Shown here piece after piece: positions 30,408 through 42,554 of a stretch of 64,000 nucleotides of DNA. The notes beneath the pieces were generated by a model. The model did no database searches. It saw only the letters and a program-made list of their open reading frames with translations, and was not told where the DNA came from. Position 1 is the first letter of the stretch. Every line of letters begins with the position of its first letter. A program made the translations under genes and the position numbers. The DNA comes from Hyaloraphidium curvatum (taxonomy: Eukaryota > Monoblepharomycota > Hyaloraphidiomycetes > Hyaloraphidiales > Hyaloraphidiaceae): the NCBI GenBank assembly GCA_025558095.1, contig JAIVFI010000024.1, positions 1 through 64,000 on the forward strand, given 5' to 3'.

Positions 30408-33400
30408 TCAGTCGTGCGCCTCCTTCCCGACGTGCGAATGGGAATAGTAGTTCATGAACGCCGGGTCGTTGGCGAGCTCAACGATCGTGCGCCGCAGCTT
30501 GTTGGCGTCGATCGGCTTAGGGATGAACCTGCCGAGGGCAAAGTCAGCCGCCGCGCGTGCGGCAGGCAGTGCGTAGAAGGGGCGCACCTGTCCATCCCGT
30601 TGGCGATGCAGATTTCCTCGTCCCCCTTCATCGCGTTGGCGGTCAGCGCGACGATGGGGATCCTGCGCTCCGCGTAGGGGCGCTTCTTGCCCCGCGGGGA
30701 CATGACCGAGGCCGCGAAGAGGTTGACCTCGTACTCGCGGATGAGCCGGGTGGCGCCGTGGCCGTCGAGCTCGGGCATTTGGACTGCGGGTGGCGGGGCG
30801 GGAGGGTGAGATTGGCCATGACGGCGGCAATGCGGACGACGCACCGTCCATGAGGATGAGGTCGAACAGGTCCACGTGCACCTCCCTCTCCTCCCCGTCC
30901 TCGGAAAAGTGCGACCCCGGCGAGAAGCCCGACAGGTTGGACCCCGCCCGGTCCATCAAGCCGAACTCGCCCGACACGATCCTGTCCACCGTTAGGTTGC
31001 CCGAGAACTTCCCGCCGGGGCCGAAGACGGCGGCGCCGCTCGAGAGGGAATCGGAGCCGCCCTGGTCGAAGAGGGGGACGCCCATGCTGCGGAGGTAGGC
31101 GTCCACGGCCAGGCGGCCGTTCTCGACCGACACCACGCGGTGTCCGACCTGCAAGCACGGGTCAGAAAGGGCACGATCGGGGCAAATCCACGTGCACCGG
31201 GCCACCTTTTGGAGGATCCGCTCGATCAGCCTCTGGTTGACCGGGTTGTCCTCGGCGAGCAGGATCCGCAGCGACCTGTTCTGATCCGCGCTCGGGCCGC
31301 TCGGCACCGCCAGCTCCTGCTTGCCCGCCGCCGCCGCGGGCTTGGCCTGCCGCGGCGACGGCGGCGCCGCCTCCGGTCCCGGATCGGGCGCCGTCACCGC
31401 GATCTTGGGCTTCGCGGCCTCCACCTCGTGCCTCCGCGGCGCCGGTGGCATCAGCGTCCTCTCGATCCCGTCCGACCGCTGCCTCTCCAGCGACCCGTCC
31501 GAGGCCTTCCTGGCCGGCGCCGCCGCCGGCTCGAAGAACCCGCCCGCCGCCGACACCGCCCTTTCCGCGCTCTCGAACCCCTCCCCCGTGCCCCCCGGCG
31601 TGCCGGGCGTGGCCAGCGGCACCAGCACCACCGTGAACACGAACCGGGACCCGCTCCCCTCCTCGCTCGCCACCTCGAGCCTCCCCCCCATCCGCGAGAC
31701 CAGGTCCTTGCATATCGACAGGCCCAGCCCCGTGCCCCCAAACACGCGGGCCATGCTCCCGTCGGCCTGCTGGAAGGGCTCGAAGATGATGCCGAGCTTG
31801 TCGGCGGGGATGCCGATGCCCGTGTCCTCGACGACGAAGCGCACGTCCGTCGGCCGCGTGGAGGGCTCGGGCAGGTCCACGGTGACGGTGATGCGGCCCT
31901 TCTTGGTGAACTTGACCGCGTTGCCGGCCAGGTTGACGATGATCTGCCTGAGCCGGGTGGAGTCGCCGAGCACGCGGTCGTGGATCTCGTCCGAGACGGC
32001 GACCGAGAGCTTGATGTCCTTTTCCCGCGCCTTGGCCACGAACGGGGTCAGCGCGTCCTTGAGCAGCCGCCGGATCGAAAAGGGGTGCGTCTGCAGGTCC
32101 ATCTTGCCTGCCTCGATCCGCGAGATGTCGAGCAGATCGTCGATGATGCGCAGCAGCGAGTTTGCGCTCTCGTGCGCCGCGCCCACCAGCTCGCGGTGCT
32201 CCGGATCCAGCGGCGGGTCCGCGGCCTCGAGCACGAGCCCCGTCATCCCCAGGATCCCCGTCATGGGCGTGCGGATCTCGTGGGACATGTTGGCGAGGAA
32301 CTGGGTCTTGACCCTGTTTGCCTCGACGGCCTGCTCGCGCGCCTCGACGAGCTGCGTCACGTCGATGCACGAGCCCGCCATCCGCATGGGGTTGCCGAAC
32401 TCGTCGCGGCTGACCTGCCCGCGCACCTGGAACCAGCGGTGCTTGCCCGTGGGGTTGGTCAGCATGCGGACCTCGAGGTCGAAGGGCGAGTTGCGGCGGA
32501 GGTGCTCCGCGAGGGCAAAGTCCCAGCGGGGGCGGTCCGAGGGGTGCACGCGCGAGTGCAGGAGCTCGGCCATGGTGCCGCGGAACTCGGTGTGGTGGCC
32601 CTCGAGGAGGGAGCCGAGTTCGGGGGAGAAGAAGACGGTGGCGCGCTCCAGCAGCGGCAGCGGGGCCGGCTGGGCCAGCACGTCCGCGGTCTCGAACTGC
32701 AGGAACCACAGGCCGATGCGGGCGGCGCGCGCGGCGAACTCGAGGCGCTCCTCGGCGATCTTGCGCTGCGCCTGGGCGAGGTTGTTGGCGGCGGTGATGC
32801 GCGCCGAGGTGATGAGGTTGCCGCAGGTGGCGAGGAAGGGGGCGAGGAAGTTGACGATGTCGGCGGTGTAGCCGTCGACTTTGTTGGCCACGCCGAGCAT
32901 GCCGACCATGGTGCGGCCCGAGAAGAAGGGCAGGCCGAGGAAGCGGTTCAGCGGCGGGTGGCCGGGGGGAAGGCCGCCGCGGCGCGGGTCCGAGTACGGG
33001 TCGTTGGAGATGACGGCCTTGCCGGTGGTCATGACGCGGCCGAAGATGGTGTTGAGGTTGCGGAACTCGAGGCCGACGCCGGGGCCGCCGGTCGACATGG
33101 AGCGGTAGAAGTTGCGGGTGCCGTCGTCCCACGAGATGTCGGTGATGGCGTAGGTGCGCAGGTACGGCACGTCCGGCGCGGACTCGTCATACAGGACTGG
33201 AGGGAGGTGGCAGTGGAGACGGATCACGTCCCAGGGCGGCGGGAGGGGACGGGGTGGAAGGATCGCGCGGAAGTGAGCAAATTGGGCCAACAGAGGCGGC
33301 ATATCCGCTGCCACGTACCCTCGCCAATGAAGCCGTACTCGCTCTCGGTGATCATGAGCAGCACCTGTATAAATTGCTCGAAGTTATAGGCGGTTCGCCC

Positions 33401-33761
33401 AGAAAGGACCGGGCAGGCCGTGACGGCCACCCACCCTCAGCAGCTCGGCAAACAGCTCGCCCAGGTCCACGCCGGTCTCCATGACGTGCCTGCTCTGCGC
33501 CCGCGTGATGGCCTCGACGAGGATGCGGTAGTGCGAGACGTCCAGCGGCGTTTTGCGCACCGAGCGCGGGCGCGCCACGTGGCCGCCCTCGCCGTCCTCG
33601 ACGGCGCCGTCGGCGTTCCATATCTCGGCGTCGCCGTCGGCGGGGGCTTCGTCGGGCGGCGGCTCGCCGCCCGCGGGGAAGCGCGGCGCGGCGATGTGCA
33701 CGCCCGTCAGCACCGCCTCGCGCTGCTCCGCCTCGACGGCGTCCTGCAGCCGCAGCCACAT
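30408..33761 (-). CDS. Hybrid histidine kinase (GAF-PAS-HisKA-HATPase-REC)
   Basis: Soluble sensor kinase of a fungal phosphorelay. Six exons (33761-33435, 33364-33319, 33196-31206, 31148-30845, 30783-30588, 30528-30408) give 994 residues. Seen: GAF domain around 95-270 ([15 protein letters not shown] through [13 protein letters not shown]), PAS/PAC around 290-410 ([17 protein letters not shown]), HisKA with [10 protein letters not shown] and phosphate-accepting His near 430, N box [11 protein letters not shown] boxes VEDTGIGIP and [10 protein letters not shown], a Pro/Ala linker, then a receiver with [13 protein letters not shown] near 770, [13 protein letters not shown] with acceptor Asp near 889, ALTAN and IPKPI. 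The receiver carries a ~70-residue insertion. An upstream exon could extend the N-terminus. Confidence 0.92.
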
Positions 33762-34709
33762 CGCCTGCCGCCCGATGCCCGGCCTGCGGTCTAACCCCCC
33801 TAAAGGGCGGGAGCAAAACGGGGACACCGGTCGGCGCGGTCTGGACGTGCGGCCCCTGGGCCGATCGCGGGGACCGAAAAACACCCTACCAGCCGCCCAT
33901 GGGATGGGGCAAAATGCCGCCCGGGCGAGGGCCGTCGTTCGCACGCTCGCCCTGTGCCGGCTATCGACGTCTGCCGGTTGGGTTGCATGTCTTCTGCGGG
34001 CAGGGCGCACTCGGTGGTTGTCAAACCACCCTGATCCCGCGGCGAGGTGCTTGGCATCTACTCAGCACACGGCGGAAACTCGCAGAACTGATGTCCCCCG
34101 GTGATTTCCGGAGCAGGATTCGGGGCTTGCTTTGTTCACCGTCCCCACGACGGCCTGGCCGGGGACCCTTGCGCCCTTGCGCTGGCGGTGGCCATGAGTT
34201 GGGGGAGCGCCAGTGCCAGACCGGGACGGTAAGGAAGCCAGACGAGCAACATGTTTGATACTTTGGGAATCGAGGGTCTTGTCTTGGTGCACCAGCATCA
34301 CATCAGCAGATTGGGTGCTATCAAGGCGGGTCCGGTCGAAGTGCAGCTTCCCGTGATGGCCCTCCCGAAAAGACGGCCGTTAAAGCCATAGAGCCTCGAT
34401 GGCAGGCAATGAATGTCCCTGCTCATCTTCTCTCGTGGTTCGCCGCGGCTCGTTTGTGATGCGCCTTGTTTCCGGTTTTCCGCAGCCCGTCCCCCGGCAC
34501 GACGCCGGCAGCGCCATCCCGGCAGGGGAGCGTTCGAATCCGCCCGGAGACCCTACAACGGACGATTTTCCATCTGATCCAGGGAGAGCGGGCCTTTCCC
34601 GGCGCCGTCCGCGGGCGCAGCGAAGGGAGTTGCCACCGCGGGTCGCCGTGATGCCGGCCCGACGCCGGCCCGCTTTGTCTCGCCCACACGGCCCGCCTCC
34701 CGGCCCCCC
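33762..34709. other. Divergent promoter region, no gene seen
   Basis: About 950 bp between the histidine kinase (minus) and carnitine acetyltransferase (plus) starts. It may contain an unrecognised 5' exon of the kinase, since the frame is open upstream of 33761, but nothing there looks like a domain. No RNA gene or repeat seen. Confidence 0.45.
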
Positions 34710-37148
34710 ATGGTCTCTGCCGCCGCGGCGCTCACCCCGACGCGCACCGCTGCGAAGTTCCTCGCCCCGCTGTTCGCCGCCGCCGCGCCCGCCGCCCCCG
34801 CCGCCGCCCGCACGTGCGTTCCGCCGCGCGCCCGATTTCCGCGGTCCGCGCACTCATCCGCCGCGCCCCGCGCAGCATGGCCACCGCCGCCGCCGAGAAG
34901 ACGTTCCAGAACCAGTCCAAGCTGCCGCACCTCCCCGTGCCCTCCATCGAGGAGACGCGCGCAAAGTTCCTCAAGTCGTGCATCCCCATCGCACGCTCGC
35001 AGGGCGAGTGGGACGCGCTCAAGGCAAAGTGGGACGACTTCGTCGAGGGCAAGGAGGCCGGGAAGCCGTCGGCAAAGGAGCTGCAGGACAGGCTGCTCAA
35101 GTTTGCCAAGGAGGAGGAGGTGGGTCTCCTGCCGCCACCCCCGAAGCCCCTCACCGACCCCAATTTCACAGGCCGCCACGGGCAACTGGCTCGACAGGCT
35201 GTGGCTGCGCAAGGCGTATCTCGAGTACCGCGACTCGGTGGTCATCAACGTCTCGTACTGGATGGCCTTCGACAACAGCCCGCTGCAGCCCGCCGCGCTG
35301 CTCGCCAACCCGCCCGCCGCGGGCACCTTCTCCGAGTGGCAGCTGAAGCGCGCCGCCAACCTGACCCGCGCGCTGCTGGTGTACAAGGGGATGATTGACC
35401 GGTGGGTCCCGACCGCGGTCGCCACCGCCTCCGGGCCCCTGATCCCGGGTCTTCCAGCGAGGAGATCGCCCCCGAGTACGGCAACAAGGCCACCAAGACG
35501 CAGCCCATGTGCATGCACCAGTTCAAGCTCCTCTTTGGCGGGCAGCGCTTCCCCGCGCCCGTCTGCGACACCATCGCCACCCCCTTCCCCGCCGCCGCGC
35601 GGCACATCGCCGTCATGGCCCGCGACCAGATCTACGCCGTCGAGGTGGTCGGCGCCGACGGCACCCCCGCCGCGGCCAAGGAGATCGAGGCGCAGCTGGC
35701 GGCCGTGGTGGCCGACGTGCAGAAGGGCGCGTCGGAGCCGCCCGTGGGGATCCTGTCGACGGTGCACAGGGACCGCTACGTGCCGTACTACAACAACCTG
35801 CTGAAGGCGGCGCCGGGGAACAAGGAGTCGATGAAGGTGCTGGAGGACGCGCTGTTCCTCGTCGCCCTCGGTGGGTCGCCCCGCCGTCGCCCCCTCCGGC
35901 TCGAAGCTGATCAACCCCTTGCCGGGCAGACGACTACTCGACCAACAACACCATGGACGAGTACCACCTCCAGTGGATGTGCAACCACCGCCAGAACTGC
36001 GCCAACCGCTTCGTCGACAAGGAGCTCCAGATCATCGTGGCCAACAACGGCCGCGCCGGCGTCATGGGCGAGCACTCGCCCGCCGACGCCGCGGTGCCCA
36101 ACATGATGTTCGACTGGGCGCTCAAGAACGAGGCCGACGCCGCAGTGCTGGGGGGGAAGCAGGTTTCCCTGGCGGCGCCCAAGAAGTTGAAGTTCGTGGC
36201 GGACGGGCAGGTGTCGGCCGACATCGCGGCGGCGCAGAGGGAGACCAAGGAGTGGGTGGGGAAGCTGGACTCGGTGGTGGCCGAGTACAACACGTACGGC
36301 GCCGGATGGGTCAAGAAGAACGGTGGGTCGCTCGATCGGCCGGATCGGCTGCGGAAGCTTGATACAGACGTTGGTGGCGATGTCCCACAGCCAAGATCTC
36401 GCCCGACGCCTACGCCCAGATGTGCCTCCAGCTCACCTTTGCCCGCCTGTACAAGTGGCCCACGGCCACGTACGAGACGGCGTCGACCCGCCAGCAGCTC
36501 CTCGGCCGCACCGAGACCACGCGCACGTGCTCGGTCGACTCGGAGAAGTGGGCGCGGAGCTTCGACAGCAACACCATCTCTGTGGGTTGCCCGCGGCCGG
36601 GGCGCGACGTCCGCCCGTCCTGACGCCCTTCATTTGACAGGACGGCGAGAAGCTCAAGCGCCTCCGCGCCGCCGCCACCGCGCACATCGCCTACGCCCGC
36701 GAGGCCGCGCAGGGCAAGGGCGTCGACCGCCACAGCATGGCGCTCAAGTCGATGCTCAAGCCCGGGGAGGCCGCGCCGGCGCTGTTCGGGGACGAGCTGT
36801 ACCAGCGTTCGTTCCACCACCGCATCTCGACGTCGAACCTGTCCGTGTCGGCAAAGACGCTGTGCGGGTTCGGGCCGACCGCCGAGGACGGCTACGGTGC
36901 GCGCTCCCCTTGCATGGCTATGATCACCCCGCTGATCCGCCGCCCGCGGTACAGGCTCCAACTACAACGTCCAGGAGGAGTGGATGAAGTTCTCCATCTC
37001 CTCGCGCAAGGACGTCCCCGACGTCGACTCGAACAAGTTCCGCGCCACGCTGATCAAGGTCTTCGACGACGTCCGCGCCTCGGTGGAGAAGGGCATGAAG
37101 GAGCTTGGCGAGAACGTGGTGGCGGCGGGGGCCAAGGCCAAGCTCTGA
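34710..37148 (+). CDS. Carnitine O-acetyltransferase, predicted mitochondrial and peroxisomal
   Basis: Transfers acetyl/short acyl groups between CoA and carnitine. Eight exons (34710-34813, 34876-35119, 35172-35401, 35458-35870, 35930-36322, 36391-36581, 36641-36896, 36955-37148) give 674 residues, phases all consistent. Seen: LPHLPVPSIEET, WLRKAYLEYRDSVVINVSYW, the catalytic His in GVMGEHSPADA near residue 378, and DGYGSNYNVQEEW. Exon 1 encodes an Ala/Arg/Thr-rich, acid-free leader that looks mitochondrial. The second exon opens at once with a second in-frame ATG (MATAAAEKTFQ, 34877), and the protein ends AKAKL, a PTS1-like signal. This is the layout of yeast Cat2, which is sent to both organelles. 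Confidence 0.93.
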
Positions 37149-37377
37149 GCGTGCGGGCCGGACGGACTAGTTTGGGGAGGGCCGGCGATATAGACCGTCG
37201 GGCCGGGGGGATAGAAAAGAGTTGGAAGGGGGACAAGTTTTGTAGCTGAGTCTGCGCAAAAGAGGATCGGACAGCAGAAAGTTCCCGCGGAGTAAGTCCG
37301 AGGTCTCTAATGATCCGGGGCCGGGAACACCTCGCGTCGCGGTAGAACCATAAAGAGAAAGCAGCCGTCGGCGGCAT

Positions 37378-38959
37378 CTACATCTTGATGACGGCGCGGG
37401 CGACGCCGCCGGCCTTGAGCATGTCGAAGCCTTCGTTGATCTCCTCGAGGGTGATGGTCTTGGAGATGAGCTCGTCGAGCTTCAGGCGGCCTGGCAACCC
37501 ATGTCAGACCCGGAATAGCGCTCCGCGGTCGTCGAACCCACCCTGCTTGTAGAGCGACAACATCCTGGTCATGTCGACCTCGTAGCGGGCGCCGCCGTAG
37601 ATGGTGCCCTTGACGGTCTTTTCCATGAGCGCGAGCGAGAAGGGGTTCACGCTGGCCATCTGCTGGATGGGCGCGATGCCGACCTCGACGGCGGTGCCGC
37701 CGGGGCGGATCATGGCGATGATCTGCTCAAAGACCTTGGAGTTGCCGATGGCGTCGAAGGCGTACTCGACGCCGCCGGGGCAGATCTTCATCACCTCGGC
37801 GACGACGTCGACGCCGTTGCCGTTGACCACGTGGGTGGCGCCGAACTCCTTGGCAAAGTCGAGCTTGCTGTCGAGCAGGTCGATGGCGATGATGGTGCTC
37901 GCGTTGACGAGGCGGGCGCCCTGCACGACGTTGAGGCCCACGCCGCCGCAGCCGACCACGGCGACGGTGGAGCCCATCTCGACCTTGCCGGCGTTGATGG
38001 CCGCGCAGACGCCCGTGGTCACGGCGCAGCCGACAATGGCGCAGCGGTCCAGGCCGATGCTCTTGTCGTGAACCGGCACGACCTGGTCCTCCGAGACCAC
38101 GACGTACTCGGAGTAGAGGCCGAGGGCCGACATGGCGGGCAGGGGGGTGCCGTCGGGGAGGCGGGCGCGAACCTTGCCGGTGCGGCCGGCCTGGCAGAGG
38201 TTGGGCCTGCCGACCTGGCACCTACATTGGATGGGGAGGATGTGTCAACGGCAATCAAAAGTGTCGCTTTCACATAACCGACATGTTGCACTTGCCGCAG
38301 TTGTCGTTGAAAAGGAAGATGACGTCTATGGAATCGCGGAGCAAGAGCATTTTGTCAGGTCCCCGTTGGGAATGACGGCAGCGCGCCACCCACGGTCGCC
38401 CTCCTTGACGCGGTCGCAGCCGCGGCCGGGCTTGACGACGACGCCGGCACCCTCGTGACCAAGGAGCTGAATTGCACGGGGCCATTGGTCAGGATCTCCG
38501 GGGAACGCCGGGCACGGCGGGACTTGCCATGGGCACGGAGCTGAGGGCGCCCTGCCAGTCACCCTTGATCATGTGCAGGTCCTGCCGGCGACCGGAATCC
38601 AATCAATACCGTCCAGCATGAACGGAACGCGGCCCAAAACCCACCGAGTGGCACACACCGGCGGTGTGGACGCGGACGAGCACCTCCCCGACATCGGGCT
38701 CCTGCCACTCGACCTGCGCACCCGGGAATCAGCTCCTCCCCCGCGGCCCGCCTCCAACCCGCGGCAGAGCGCACCTCGCGGATGACGAGGGGCTTGTTGT
38801 ACCTGTCGGGCGCGCGCGCGCGGGGGGGAGACGTCGGCGGTTCGGGGGGCACGGCGGGGCGGCACGGGTCAGCGCGAATCGCGGCCGGCAGCGCGCGGGG
38901 ACGCGGTACTCTTCAAGAACCGCCGCCTTGCACTTGATCGGGAACGCGGGAGAAGCCAT
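37378..38959 (-). CDS. Zinc-dependent alcohol dehydrogenase (class III-like MDR)
   Basis: NAD-dependent zinc alcohol dehydrogenase. Eight exons on the minus strand, start MASPAFPIKCKAAVLEE at 38959, TAG at 37380-37378. Seen: catalytic-zinc segment TAGVCHS/DLHMIKGDW split by an intron, LLGHEGAGVVV, and the structural-zinc tetrad CGKCNMCQVGRPNLC restored by splicing. VTTGVCAAINAG, the Rossmann loop VVGCGGVGLNVVQGA, IAIDLLDSK with the NAD-selecting Asp, and ITLEEINEGFDMLKAG follow. Both zinc sites are complete. The intron at 38527-38467 appears to use a GC-AG donor (GCAAGT). The closing motif resembles class III (formaldehyde/glutathione) enzymes, but the substrate is not proven. Confidence 0.9.
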
Positions 38960-39879
38960 CGCGAGGTCTGGGGGCGGGATTCGGGGCGGGGGACGTTTTC
39001 TGTAGCGCGAGTTCAGCCGACCCGAGTTACCCCGGGCTCGCTAACTCGCGGCAAGGCTGGGGCAAGAGGCAAGGTCAAAATGCCGAAATAAAGCACAGTT
39101 TCCGGACCTGAGAACGCAGTACAGCACGATTGCCATTTGGCGGTCCTCTTGTTTGGCGTTCCAACGCTCGCGCGAACGAGTCACCCGGCGCCAAGAGATC
39201 GGTGCGATCGGTCCCAGGTCACCGTTGAAACGTCCCCCATAATCGTAGGCCTCCAAGAAACTGAACACTGATCCGGATGCCGTGGCCTTCACGGACTTCG
39301 GCGGGCCTTTGGCTGGGGCGCGAAACGACCGCCGGAGGCGCCTTCGCGGGCCGCGTCCCGGCCGGACACGTCGCAGATTCTTGGACGTCCCCGGCATCTC
39401 CTCCGTTCGGCGAATCCCGCCGCGGCGCCGACTGGCAGGTGGCAATGGGACAAGCAGCCCGAGATTACAGAGGACGCGCATCGCCGCAGGATCCGAGCCG
39501 CCGCCGTGCCGTTCGAGTCGCGCTTGATCAATCGCGGTGGCCGAGGGCAGAGGGGACGCTGCCGGATCGGATTTCGATCGGATGTCGGTCCCGATGCGCC
39601 GGATGCGGTGCCCGACGGGCGGCTGCGCACTTGGCGGCTCGGGAGCCTGGATTCAGGGGTCGAGGAGCGAACGGCCGCTGCGGCCGTGGGTGCATATTAC
39701 CGCGGCCAAAACGCCCTGAGAAGGCGATCGAGTGATCCGGAAGCACGACCTGCATTCATGGGCGGATGCCGCGGATGTCCGCGGGCGGCCGACCAGGGAC
39801 CGCGGGGGGACGCTGTGTGGGGATCCCTTCAATTGTCCCTCTTCAGGAGCCGCAGCCGACCTCACGGCCGCCAACGACA
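38960..39879. other. Divergent promoter region, no gene seen
   Basis: About 920 bp between the alcohol dehydrogenase and the MHR protein start codons. I looked for an exon with a C-x2-C-x6-C zinc cluster that would complete the MHR protein and found none on the plus strand. Confidence 0.45.
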
Positions 39880-42238
39880 ATGAACCTTGCCTCGACGCTG
39901 CCGCTGCCGTCGCCCGCGCTGTGGGCCGCGGCGTTCGGCCCCGCGCCGCCCGCGCCGCCGCCGGCCGACGACGACGCGGCGCTGCTGCCGTCCGCCCCGC
40001 CCGCGTTCCTCGCGGCCTTCTTCTCGGCGATCCACGCGGGCACCGTGCCGATCGGCGAGGACACCGCGCGCGAGATGCGCTTCGCCCCGCCGGCGCACGC
40101 CGACACGCGGTGGGCGGCGTTCTGGGGCTCCGCGGCGCTGGCAGCGGCAATGGACTGGGGCGGCGCCGCAACGCTGCTGGCGCGCCACGGCGACCCCAAC
40201 GACCGCTCGTACTCCTCCGTCTTTGGCCTCGGTGAGGTCGTCGTGCGGCTGGAGCGGAGAGTGCAGGGCCTGCTGGCCGCAGAGCTCGACCGCTTCTGGT
40301 CCGAATCCGACGGCGCGCCCCCGGGCGCCCTGCTCACCATGGAGAACCTGGCCCTGGTGTGGGCCATCAACACGGTCGCCGCCCACACAAACTACCAGCT
40401 GTCGCGCGACGCCGCCACCCGCGGCCTGGTGCAGCAGGCCCTCGACCTGCTCCGCGCAACCGGCGTCCCGCAGCACCGCGACCCCGCCTCCGAGCCCGGC
40501 TGGGGCCTCGACGACCTGCACATCACCGGCTGCTGGATCGCCGCGCACTGGGCCGCCGCCTCGCTCGACTACTACCTGGCCTTTGTCACCGGCCTCCCTC
40601 CCATCGTCGACACCCCGCACGAGCTCCCGCACGTACCCACCAACGTCCCCGCACTCTGGCTCGGCATGCTTCCCCCGCCCTCGCGGCGCCCCGCCAACGG
40701 CCCGATCCCGCCCCAGTTCCTCCGCCCCGAGCTGTACGGCATCGACGCGCGGGAATACCTCGGCTGGATCTGCCCCCGGCTCGACCCGCCCGTCGGGCCG
40801 CGCACGAGGGACACGGTGCTCGCGGCCCGCGTGCGCACGCTCAAGCTGCTCGGGCCGGCGTACGTGACCCACATTGCCATGTATGCCGCGGCAAAGATCG
40901 CCGAGTTCAGGGGCTGGCTCGCGCACGCGGCGGGGCTGTCGGTGGCCGAGGTGCTGCTGGCCGGCGAGGTCGTCGCGCGGCTGGGGATCCTCGAGGCCGT
41001 GGACCCGGAGGACGCCGCGGCGTGCCTGCCGGGGCTGGATGCAGCCCACGTTGGGCGGCTGTTTCGCAACCCGCTGCTGGGCGAAGCCGTGCGCAGGCGC
41101 GAGCACCTCGAGGCGGCCGTGTCGGCCATCCGCGACGCCATGCCGCCCGAGGTGACGGCGGCGGAGGAGTCGGGCGATTACGCGCAGGTGTGCTCCGCGC
41201 TGCCCCTTTACAACGACGCCCAGCGGGTCGCCCTCCTCAAGTGAGTTGCGGCGGGTTCCTACTACCTCGATCAGAGTCGCTGACCACTCCCCCCGTTCCA
41301 GCTTCCTGATCCACCTGCGGCAGCTCAGCCTCTCCCTCCTCAGCCCCGAACCCCTCGAGGACCGCGGCGCCCTCCTCAACCCCGCCTCCCCCCCCGGCGA
41401 CGACGCCTCGGCCGCCTGCCTCGCGTGGTCCCGCCTCCCCCCCTTCCGCCGCGTGCTGCACCACGCCCGCTCCGTCTCCCGCACCTGCGCCCTGCTCGCG
41501 CGGCACGCCCCGCACCTCGCCAACTCCATCTTCGCCCCCGGTGCATGCCGCGCCGCCATCGCCGCCGCCTACGTGCACCTCGCCGCCCTCCGCGGCACGG
41601 ACCCCTCCCTCCGCCCCGCCGCCGCGCGCGACCTCGCGGCGTGCACGTCGCTGCTCGAGGCGTCGGGGCTGGACCACGCCCAGCCCGCGCGGATCCTGCT
41701 GCGGCGCCTGGCCGAGGGCGAGGACGTGCGCCCCACGCGGGCGGACGCGAGGGCCCTGCGGGTCGCAGGGGCCGCGTGCACACACCTGCCGCGGGGGGAG
41801 CGGATGGCCCGGGGCGGGTGCTGGGGGTGCGTGGTGGAGGGGGGGGAGGGGGACGGGGAGGAGGATCCGATGCTGGAGATACCGGCGGTCCGGAGGGGGA
41901 GCTCGGGGCTGCTGGGCAGGGGCGGGTCGGGGCAGCTGGAGCGCGGGGGGTCGGGGATGCTGCCGGTTTTGGATCCGGGGGAGATGCTGCCCAGGGCCCA
42001 GTCGTGGTCGCTCCCGCGGGGGAGGGACCCGGGACCGCCGACGGTGCGGGCCCGGAGCCGGCTGCGGTCGCGGTCGGTGCGGTTCGCGGAGGAGGTGGCT
42101 GTTTTCGAGACGCATTCCCGCGACTCGTACCCGGGGCGGTCCATGCACGCGCCCGAGGGGGCGGACGGCGAGCACGGGGCGGATGCGGGGGTGCCGATGG
42201 CGCAGAGAGGGATCGTGCATCGGGTCGGGACGTTGTGA
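39880..42238 (+). CDS. Fungal-specific transcription-factor (MHR) domain protein without a zinc cluster
   Basis: 765 residues in two exons (39880-41240 and 41302-42238). Seen: an N-terminal LPSAPPAFLAAFFSAIHAGTVP segment and LEAAMDWGG-like helices; the middle resembles the helical fungal_trans/MHR domain (FGLGEVVVRLERRVQGLLAAEL, RGLVQQALDLLRATG, WIAAHWAAASLDYYLAFVTG, PHELPHVPTN); a long disordered C-terminal ~160 residues. No Zn2Cys6 cluster precedes the domain, unlike most regulators with this domain. It could act as a cofactor or have lost DNA binding. The family call rests on pattern memory and is moderate. Confidence 0.65.
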
Positions 42239-42554
42239 TGGACGGATTGGGCGGACTGGATTGGCGTTTGGCTGGGCTTGCTCGGTCGGACGTGCGTGCG
42301 CGCTCGCTGGGGGATTCACTTGGGAGGCCGTCGGTTGGTTGCCGAATCGTACTGCTGCTTGTGATCTGCAATTTGCTCTCAACATCTACGTATGCATGCC
42401 CGCCTTTTCCTTGGAGCCGAGTGCGCGCCTTGGCCGTTCCAAGGCTTTCGGAGCCGGCCGCCGGCACAGCCGCATCGCGACCGCACACTCACCCCCCCGG
42501 CCCCGGCGCTCCTGCCTCTTCTCCCTACTTAAATACCCCTCTACCCGCCTCACA
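42239..42554. promoter_or_regulatory. Mpv17 gene upstream region
   Basis: 316 bp between two plus-strand genes; no coding signal. A TTAAATA box lies about 25 bp before the Mpv17 ATG, within a pyrimidine-rich stretch, and could be a TATA-like element. Confidence 0.4.

Noticed and set aside
31140-33389. A 749-codon plus-strand open frame opposite the histidine kinase
   Set aside because: It is the mirror of a solid kinase gene. Very high GC removes stop codons in antisense frames, and its sequence is Arg/Pro/Gly-rich with no domain.
34814-35398. A start at 34814 for the carnitine acetyltransferase
   Set aside because: That codon is GTG inside the first intron; the ATG at 34710 with a gtgcgt donor gives a better leader and consistent phase.
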